Positions 1 through 5,007 of a DNA stretch of 5,007 bases are shown piece after piece; within the stretch, counting starts at the first letter, position 1, and each line of letters begins with the position of its first letter. The stretch is from Octadecabacter sp. (GTDB lineage: Bacteria > Pseudomonadota > Alphaproteobacteria > Rhodobacterales > Rhodobacteraceae). Under the pieces are notes generated by a model. It made no database searches. It saw only the letters and a list, made by a program, of their open reading frames with translations, and was not told the origin of the DNA. The DNA lies in contig DQCL01000155.1 in NCBI GenBank assembly GCA_003533975.1, forward strand, positions 1-5,007. Reading direction: 5' to 3'. A program made the translations under genes and the position numbers.

Positions 1-3000
1 CCGGAATCGCCCATCGCATAGTTATCGCCTTCGCCCAAGGTTGCGCTATCTGTAACGGCGTTTCCACTGCTGTTACCGCCCCCCAGCACGACCAGATCAT
101 CTCCGGCTCCTCCGAAATAGGTGTCATTGCCGTCGCCAACACCCGCCGCACTGGTCAGGGTTGTCGGGGCCGCAGTCGGCACATCGGAGGTCTCTAGTAT
201 ACCATTATCTGTCATGACGATGTTGAGTCCATCGCCCGCTGTCACCACATCTGCCAGATCGCCCGTCAAAATGATGTCGCGTCCGTTTGCGGTTGTGACG
301 GTGTCGCGGCCCGCGAATTCGGTGCTGAAGGATTCCCCCTTCACCTGACCAAATGTGCTGCCAGCGCCGTCATCGAACTGTTCAATGGTCAGACGCCCGT
401 CATCGGTGATGATGTAGCTTAGCCCGTCGGCCAGCGTGACGGTGTCACCGCCCATAACGCCAGCGCCACTTTCGGTGTCGCCACCCAGAATGGCGAAAAC
501 ATTGCCACCCTCAGTCGTCGTGATGCTGTCATCGCCATACCGGGGGTTCGATCCTAGATCCCCGTAGACGTTGCCGTCGCTATCCACGGTCTCCATGCTT
601 TTGACGATACGTTCGATCAGGGCAACCTGGTCGTTGTAGGCATCAATTTCATCCTGGCTCGCAGTTGCAGAAAGTGGCAAAAGACCAAGCAATGCACGGA
701 CGCCCAATGAGCTGAGGTTGATTTGGCCATAATCGCCGATCGCCGCCAATCCACCATTCACGGATGTTATCGTATCACTTCCGCCGCCACCCAGCGCGAC
801 ATCAAACAGATCGTCAGACCCCGGGACACCAAACGAGATTTGATCATCGCCTTCGTGCGGGCTGGTATTGTCAACGATTACGCCGTTTTCAACGTAGGAA
901 TTGTTCACGATTCCATCGCCTGGAATGAACGAACCCAGATCTCCAATGACGAAATCCCCACCGAGACCCGCGTCGATAGTGTCGCCGCGCTCGCCGCCGA
1001 TGATCACGTCATTCCCAGCGCCCGTTGTAATGCTATCAACTGTGCCGGCGTCGGATGCGATAGCGCGGAATGCATTCACTTGCTCCAAAATGCGACTACC
1101 TTCTGCGACACCAAAGTCACCAAAGACGGTATTGTCGCCCTCAAGATCGGTGATCGTCTCTACGGCACTCACGGCCTGCGCGCCGCCAGCCACAAGGATA
1201 TCGCCACCAGACCCACCATCCAGGATATCGGTTCCCGCAGTGGTGGACGTCATGCCCGTCGAAATGAATGTTTCTGCCGTTCGATTTGAAGACATATTGA
1301 TCTTGCCATAGTCCCCGACCACCAGATCAGATCCATCGCCCCCGGAAAGGGTATCGTTGCCACCGCCACCCAGCAGGATATCGCTGCCAGCCCCACCGCT
1401 CAGGCTGTCCTGGCCATCAACCACGTCGGCTGTCTCGACCTGCAATCGTGTCTGGATGTTCTTGATCGCGGACGGGTCGGTCAGCGTGATCGGCGATGCG
1501 CCGACGTTGCCATCGGCATCAAGCGAGCGAACTTCAAGAATGCCGCCTGAAATCAAATCGTCGTCAAAGCCGCCAAACAAAACATCATTACCAAGTCCGC
1601 CACCCAGAATGTCATTTCCGTATTGACCAAAGAACGTGTCAGCTCCGGCTTCCCCGATAATGATGTCATCACCGTCGGCCCGCATAAGGTGGTCAAAATT
1701 GCCACTCTCTTCGTCGAGCTGGGAGATTTCACCCCACCCATAGGCGGTGTTTGAACCACCCGTAAATGTCACGAGGTCTGCTCCCGCACCCGCCTCTGTG
1801 TGCGTTGTACCGGTGCCTGTGAAGTTGATCTGGTCTTTGCCCGCACCGGTGTAAATGCGCGCATCGCCGGAGTCGCTTACAGTCACAATGTCATCACCAC
1901 GACCGGTAAAGACATTGGCATTGCCGTTCCCGCCAATCGTGACGGTTTCTGCATCACTGCCACCGTTCAGTTGGGTTGTTCGGGTGAACTGATCAGCAAA
2001 CGTGCCTGCTGGGCCAAGGTTTACAGCCCCACTGGAAAACTGTGCCGCGATATTGGCCTCTGTCACTGCCAATGAGATTGAACTCCCGCTGACATTGAAC
2101 GTGCTCAGGAAATGGTCGCGCATTCCAAAGTCACCATCGCCAAACACATAGACTGTGCCGCCTGCAGCGGTTGTCAATGCCATCGTATCTTCACCGTCTT
2201 CGGCAAAGATGTAATAGGTGCCCGCCCCATCGGACAAATTGATCGTGTCACGCCCGCCGCCGGCAAACACCACGTGAGTGCCGTTCTTGGCCAGATTGAT
2301 CACGTCATTGCCGTCGCCCGCATAGGTGATCGTCGCACTGGTCGGGCTCGTCATCAGTTGCAAATTGACGGTGTTGTTGCCTTCACCGGCTGCAATAACC
2401 ACACCTGCATTTGGGTTGATCGTTTGGAGTGCGGCCGTCGTCGAGAAAACCTGCCCGCTTGCGGAATACTCTACAAAACCGTTGTTGCGGATCGTGATGA
2501 CATCATTGGCGTCTTGGGAGATCGAAGACAGGTTGCCGCCAGCTCGGGCACCGACATTCAGGACAGCGGTAGAGTTCAAACCGGCGCCAAACACATCGGC
2601 GACCGCGACATCCGGGAACACGGAGTTCAGGGTGTACGAGAACAGGGTCGTGTCAAAGACAGTCGTCGAGAAGCTCAGGTCGGGCAGGGGCCATGGGAAG
2701 TTGATACCACCCCAAATGCGCAAAGCCGCCCCAAAACTAATGTCGCCGGTGAAGAATGCACCGATGATATCCGCTGGCGCGGTCTTCGTAGCCGCAAGTT
2801 CGGCCTGCGCCAAGAGTTCCGGCAACCGCAGCTTGCCGTCGCCGTTGGGGTCCGTGAACGTCAGCGCTACGTCACCGCGGATCGTGCCGGATGCACCTGC
2901 AATGCCGGCGTTCAGGCCAAAGTTTCCGCGGATACTCCCATCAATCAGAGCCCCCGGTGCAGCATCCAAAAACACTCCATCCAATAGGCGTTCCGGGTCG

Positions 3001-5007
3001 AGCGAATTGGCGAAATTGACGATGCCCGCAAGATCATACCCAACCGTGAACCCCGCATCAAAATCAATGTCGACACTGGCCGTAAACGCATTGCGAACTG
3101 CGCCTGCGATCCAGCCAGGCAGCCCCAGATTGCCAGTGATAGCCGCCGCAATATTGGCGTTGATGTCAGCCTGAAGCAGGTTGAAATCGGCCTCAACCAA
3201 ACTTACGCGGTCAAAGTTGCCAAGCAACAGATTCAACGCATGGGACGGGTCGGTGAGCAACGGGATCTTGATGTCCAATCCAGGGCCTGACACCGCCGCA
3301 GAATAGCCCAGATCAAGCACAAAATCGAAACACGGCGTGAAAATCGCATCGCTCGCGCGGAACTGGGACAAACGGACTTCGCCCTTGTGGCCAAGGAAAT
3401 TGTAGGTCCCGATGCAGATGCCATTCGGTTCGGATGTCGGCAGGCTGCTCAAGGTGCCAAGTGTCTCGGAAATCTGAGTGCCCACGTTCAAGATCGGGAA
3501 AATCGCAGCCGCTGAATTGAACGCGTAGGAAACCGGAACTGTGGTTGACAGGACGTCGAAGACATCCGTGATGGGTGACAACATGTCCCCAATCGGGTTT
3601 AGAACTTGACCAACGATTTCACCAATCGTTCCTGTCTGCAGACGAATGTCATCAAACTTCAGACCCGTGATGAGAATGTCCGTCGAAATCGGTTCGCCAA
3701 ATTCAATTATCGGAATTTTAGCGGTGAAGATGAAATCAGTCGTGATCTCAGGGACAAACCCGCTCACATCAAATATGACCCGCAGATCAAGATGAATGCC
3801 AACATCTGCGTTAAACCGGAAGGCCGCGAAGTCCCCGAAATTGATTTGTGAAAGATAGACGGTGTTGTCAAAACGGGCGCCATCCAGCGCATAGGCCCCT
3901 TGATCACCCGACTTCAGTCCAAGGAACGCGTCCTCGTCAAAGTCGTAGACGCGATCAATCTCAAGTCCGGCGCCGGTGGCCATTCCTGACGCTCCAAACA
4001 GGTCAAGGTCAATGGTTGCTGTCACCGCTGTGTCTTTACCTGCGGTGGCCTTTGCGTTGACATCCAACACACCGCCAATGTTGAAACTGCCGTCAAAATC
4101 ATTGGCCGACGCGGCGAAGACCAAGGCAATTTCGGCATTGTCCGTGTCATTGAGAACAAAGAACCCATCACAATCCAGGCCAAAGCCCAAATCGATATCC
4201 AACGTCGTCACAAGGTTGATCTCGGACCCTTCGTCAACGTCCAAATTAAGCCCCGGAATTTCCAGCGCCATATCCACGGCAAGGTCGGCATCAAAAACCT
4301 CAAAGTTGAACGACAGGCTGCCATAGATTGCAGGCTCACCGTCCCCCTCCAGCACCGCAGCGGCGATGTAGGTTTGACCAGTGGTGTCGAACATGTCGTT
4401 CAAGGCACGGTTCATCAATACGTTGATCAGATCAAGCGAGGTCGGCAATGCGCCTGTCGACGGGAGTGGTGTTTCCAGATCCGCGCGGACCTCATCCAGT
4501 GCATCATAGACGAAATCACTGAAGAACCCGGCACCCACCGCAAGGTTTTCGCCGATCAGTGGCAGATCAAGGTCGCCGACGAACTCGTCTATGAACCCTT
4601 GGATCGTGCCTGCCATCATGTCGAGCCCGTTCACGATCGCCAACGGGTCGTTCAGCAGATCAAGGATGCCCGCACAGTCAAACAGACCAACCCCGGGCAA
4701 GTTCAGATCCATGTAGTGAGGGCCATATTCCGCGTCGCCTGTGGGCGTGTAGTAGTCCGCCGGCAATAGCCCTGTTGCCTCATCACGTGCACCGGCACGG
4801 GTGTCACCGAATTTTGCAAGGTCCGCGATCGGGTCGATCAGCCCGTCCAACTCATCTTGCGTCAACGCCAAGCCGACCAGAGCCAAGGCTTGGGCGTCTC
4901 CGGCGAAATGGGTGTCCAGAAGCGCGATGGCAGAGGCCCGCGCCGCGTCCGTATCAGACGCCAACGGGTCGTCAGTATAAAGATCAACCAACGCGGCTTC
5001 GACCGTG
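1..5007 (-). CDS. Giant RTX-type calcium-binding protein, internal fragment (both ends missing)
   Basis: The frame read from 5006 to 3 gives 1668 codons with no stop; no start or stop is inside the window, so the gene extends beyond both edges. The translation has many GGxGxDxLx nonapeptides, the calcium-binding beta-roll signature of RTX proteins, in the C-terminal third of the visible part. The N-terminal two thirds are helical and beta-strand modules containing one EF-hand loop. The protein is acidic: Asp and Gly dominate, I count about 16 Lys, and only four Cys occur (residues 111, 279, 531, 559). Family knowledge: such proteins are usually exported by a type I (ABC/MFP/OMP) system with an uncleaved C-terminal signal and fold on binding extracellular calcium. 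A surface or adhesive role is inference. No lipase, protease, pore-forming or other catalytic motif was recognised. Neighbouring genes and regulation cannot be judged because nothing outside the gene is visible. Confidence 0.93.
75..140 (-). repeat. RTX nonapeptides inside long-period unit 7
   Basis: VGDGNDTYFGG and AGDDLVVLGGG are two clear RTX turns. They lie in the last complete unit, ahead of EGDNYAMGDSG at the window edge, and show that the calcium-binding repeats continue past base 1. Confidence 0.85.
561..737 (-). other. Helical spacer inside long-period unit 4 (residues 1424-1482)
   Basis: After GDYGQINLSS the unit contains a Leu-rich stretch and a charged helix-like run (SQDEIDAYNDQVALIERIV), with almost no Gly and no RTX turn, before SDGNVYGDLG. 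It is the only long-period unit with no RTX nonapeptide. A shorter helix-like run (SRILEQVNAFRAIASDAG) sits at the same place after the marker in unit 2 (about 1047-1097), so helical spacers alternate with the beta-roll pieces. Confidence 0.55.
933..1022 (-). repeat. RTX nonapeptides inside long-period unit 2
   Basis: GAGNDVIIGG, ERGDTIDAG and LGGDFVIGD give three consecutive turns ending in the GDLG marker (residues 1329-1358). The first is a perfect consensus turn. Confidence 0.85.
1179..1235 (-). repeat. RTX nonapeptides inside long-period unit 1
   Basis: The motifs GTDILDGG, SGGDILVAGG are two RTX turns located about 35 residues after the GDYG marker at 1314. The second has a Gly where an Asn or Asp is more usual. 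Confidence 0.75.
1305..1418 (-). repeat. Canonical RTX nonapeptide array 2 (residues 1197-1234)
   Basis: Nonapeptides DGQDSLSGG, AGSDILLGG, GGNDTLSGG and DGSDLVVGD run without a gap and end in GDYG, the first marker of the long-period repeats. All positions expected to bind calcium (Gly-x-Gly-x-Asp or close variants) are present. Confidence 0.9.
1419..1544 (-). other. Linker between RTX arrays (residues 1155-1196)
   Basis: A 42-residue stretch with a strand (ILEVRSLDADG), a Thr/Pro-containing turn and a probable short helix (SAIKNIQTRLQVETADVV) that runs into the next RTX array. It lacks RTX signatures. Strand-turn-helix spacers of this sort between RTX arrays appear again in the long-period repeats at 1-1316. 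Confidence 0.45.
1545..1679 (-). repeat. Canonical RTX nonapeptide array 1 (residues 1110-1154)
   Basis: Consecutive nonapeptides read GDDIIIGEA, GADTFFGQY, GNDILGGGL, GNDVLFGGF and DDDLISGG. They follow the GGxGxDxUx pattern in which Gly and Asp side chains of adjacent turns bind calcium in a parallel beta-roll. This is the most regular array in the window. Confidence 0.9.
1731..1967 (-). repeat. Stretched RTX-like repeats of about 20 residues, block 2 (residues 1014-1092)
   Basis: Units carry NGGSDAETVTI, TGRGDDIVTVSDSGDARIY, TGAGKDQINF and GAGADLVTF, with second halves such as ARIY, THTEA and TAYGWG. Spacing is 19-20 residues, the same design as the block at 2121-2318, so the two blocks were probably one array interrupted by the 51-residue insert. 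Confidence 0.7.
1968..2120 (-). other. Non-repeat insert between the two stretched-repeat blocks (residues 963-1013)
   Basis: About 51 residues without RTX signatures, rich in Ser, Thr, Ala and Phe (contexts HFLSTFNVSGSSISLAVT and TFADQFTRTTQL). It probably forms strands packed against the repeat stack or a small loop domain. It joins directly to NGGSDAETVTI, where the repeats resume. No known motif recognised. Confidence 0.4.
2121..2318 (-). repeat. Stretched RTX-like repeats of about 20 residues, block 1 (residues 897-962)
   Basis: Three units begin with GDGNDVINL, GGGRDTINL and EDGEDTMAL. Each is followed by a short Gly-containing turn and a Thr/hydrophobic strand (THVVFA, TYYIFA, TVYVFG) before the next unit. 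Unit lengths are 19, 20 and 21 residues, against 18 for two standard nonapeptides. Half of each unit keeps the calcium-turn signature GxGxDx[IV]x[LV]; the other half has lost the Gly/Asp positions. The block ends in GDGDFG. Confidence 0.7.
2319..2801 (-). other. Beta-rich transition segment (residues 736-896)
   Basis: The first part has three aromatic-rich strands: RIWGGINFPWPLPDL at residues 763-777, then a Ser/Thr/Phe-rich stretch ending in FSYTLN. From about residue 800 the sequence changes to Val/Ala/Asn-rich strands (VLNVGARAGGNLSS, NDVITIRNNGFVEYSASG, VVIAAGEGNNTVNLQ). The last of these already resembles a degenerate RTX rung (GEGNNTVNL) and leads straight into the 20-residue repeats. 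No catalytic motif was seen. Confidence 0.5.
2802..3272 (-). other. Conserved-looking module ending in an EF-hand (residues 579-735)
   Basis: In order it contains IPLLTDP (from about residue 582), LNLLLGNFDRVSLVEADF (591-608), several amphipathic strands, VGYDLAGIVNF (655-665), ERLLDGVFLD (672-681), a Gly/Ala-rich run, then the EF-hand loop (719-730) and a short helix. The order LTDP, LLLG, GYDxxGIxxF, LLDG, DPNGDGK is one I associate with giant RTX proteins of marine bacteria just before their repeat region. The family match is from memory, not from a search. Three calcium-related or strand-forming elements in sequence suggest a folded domain and not a linker. Confidence 0.55.
2817..2852 (-). 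other. EF-hand calcium-binding loop (residues 719-730)
   Basis: The twelve residues DPNGDGKLRLPE match the canonical EF-hand loop: Asp at 1, Asn at 3, Asp at 5, Gly at 6, a hydrophobic Leu at 8 and Glu at 12. The following residues (LLAQAELAAT) can form the exiting helix. The preceding residues (VALTFT) look like a strand, not the usual entering helix, so this resembles the EF-hand-like loops of dockerin-type or other extracellular proteins. Calcium binding is inferred from the intact ligand positions. Confidence 0.75.
3528..3662 (-). other. Amphipathic helical module with two Pro-Ile turns (residues 449-493)
   Basis: After a beta strand (LKFDDIRLQ) comes a hydrophobic, regularly spaced stretch with LNPIGDML and LSPITDVF, ending at TVPVSY. 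The two Pro-Ile turns are nine residues apart, suggesting two short helices. I recall a comparable PI..xLxPI segment at this point in giant RTX proteins. It separates the beta-rich region from a Cys-containing stretch (Cys531, Cys559). No function is known to me. Confidence 0.45.
4044..4205 (-). other. Beta-rich 'LGFGL-DGFF' module (residues 268-321)
   Basis: Alternating hydrophobic residues suggest consecutive beta strands. The core reads DLGFGLDCDGFF, followed by an ALVFAAS strand and a Gly-Val-Leu-Asp-Val strand. The same arrangement (FGFG, DGFF, an acidic strand, then a Gly-Leu strand) is one I recall from giant RTX proteins upstream of their repeats. Here one position of the motif is Cys279. 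The module is flanked by similar strands from about residue 210 to 440, so it is probably one unit of a longer beta structure. The module assignment is from memory and moderately sure. Confidence 0.5.
4380..5006 (-). other. Helix-rich N-terminal segment of the visible protein (residues 1-209)
   Basis: This stretch lacks RTX repeats. It has Ala/Leu/Asp-rich runs that look amphipathic and helical, for example residues 20-65 and 117-200. At residues 148-155 it carries the motif LPLIGENL, followed by a Gly/Phe-rich turn and another helix. From memory, a similar LPLxGxxL motif between helices recurs in giant RTX proteins of marine bacteria; this was not checked by search. Cys111 lies in the context LFDCAGIL. 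No hydrophobic segment is long enough for a membrane helix or signal peptide, as expected for an internal part. Function unknown. Confidence 0.6.

Larger units (their letters stand above)
1..1316 (-). repeat. Long-period repeat of about 62 residues marked by [GT]-D-x-G (8 markers)
   Basis: The markers, by first base of the Gly or Thr triplet, are GDYG (1314), GDFG (1119), GDLG (942), GDYG (735), GDLG (561), TDDG (405), TDNG (210) and GDSG (9). The last Gly codon is completed outside the window: the bases at 1-2 fix its first two positions as GG. Spacings are 65, 59, 69, 58, 52, 65 and 67 residues. A typical unit has the marker, a variable linker, one to three RTX nonapeptides, then a strand such as DLVV, NTVF, DFVI or NIVM leading into the next marker. 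The VxGDxG marker with RTX turns between is familiar from giant marine RTX proteins. Sequence identity between units is low outside these positions. Confidence 0.75.

Noticed and set aside
723..1311. Two overlapping plus-strand frames of 188 and 136 residues
   Set aside because: They are complements of the RTX repeat codons; repeated Gly/Asp codons give long stop-free antisense frames. No start-site or domain support.
1305..1679. Possible CRISPR or DNA tandem repeat because of recurring short words
   Set aside because: The recurring words are codons for Gly, Asp and Asn in RTX nonapeptides; spacing is in multiples of three, with no identical direct repeats or unique spacers.
1553..1759. Small minus-strand frame of 68 residues
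   Set aside because: Different phase from the giant gene and fully inside it; contains no recognisable motif.
2112..2987. Plus-strand open frame of 291 residues
   Set aside because: It is antisense to the giant gene. Its translation is rich in Arg, Cys, His and Gln with no domain-like pattern, while the minus frame gives clear RTX and EF-hand motifs across the same bases.
2326..3174. Plus-strand open frame of 282 residues
   Set aside because: Also antisense, Pro/Ser/Ala-rich and low in structure; it overlaps the other plus-strand frame in a different phase, so at most one could be real. Explained by the lack of TTA, CTA and TCA in this phase.
2945..3424. Two small minus-strand frames of 83 and 63 residues
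   Set aside because: Out of phase with the giant frame, Arg/Ser/Leu-rich, and lying over the conserved-looking EF-hand module and its upstream strands, whose in-frame translation is far more protein-like.
1..5007. Internal promoters, terminators or RNA genes
   Set aside because: Every base lies in the one open frame. I saw no hairpin followed by a T-run, no tRNA-like pattern and no convincing -35/-10 pair that would justify an entry.

Overview
The whole 5007-base window is the inside of one very large protein-coding gene on the minus strand. Read from base 5006 down to base 3, it gives 1668 consecutive codons without a stop. The frame is open at both ends, so neither the start nor the stop of the gene lies here. 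There are no intergenic gaps, RNA genes, insertion sequences or CRISPR arrays, and no room for promoters or terminators. The longer plus-strand reading frames are antisense shadows of this gene.

The product is a giant acidic, glycine- and aspartate-rich calcium-binding protein of the RTX (repeats-in-toxin) type. Residue numbers below count from the first complete codon at 5006. N to C: residues 1-209 are a helix-rich segment. Residues 210-579 are a beta-strand-rich region with a 'DGFF' module and an amphipathic helical stretch. Residues 580-735 form a module ending in a textbook EF-hand loop. Residues 736-896 are a beta-rich transition. Residues 897-1092 hold two blocks of stretched RTX-like repeats of about 20 residues. 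Residues 1110-1154 and 1197-1234 hold canonical nonapeptide RTX arrays. The remainder is a long-period repeat of about 62 residues, marked eight times by [GT]-D-x-G and still running at the window edge.

This module order matches my recollection of the giant RTX/hemolysin-type proteins found in marine bacteria, which are recurrent but functionally uncharacterised. They are presumed to leave the cell by type I secretion and to act in adhesion or at the cell surface. That function is inference: neither the secretion signal nor the transporter genes are in view. The GC-rich base composition (high fifties percent by eye), the acidic product and the gene type suggest a marine alphaproteobacterium, perhaps a Rhodobacterales member, but this is a weak assignment.

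I do not see a multi-gene system. What deserves a second look is the architecture of this one protein: the long-period repeat over the RTX nonapeptides, the stretched 20-residue repeats, the EF-hand inside an RTX protein, and four cysteines confined to the N-terminal third.
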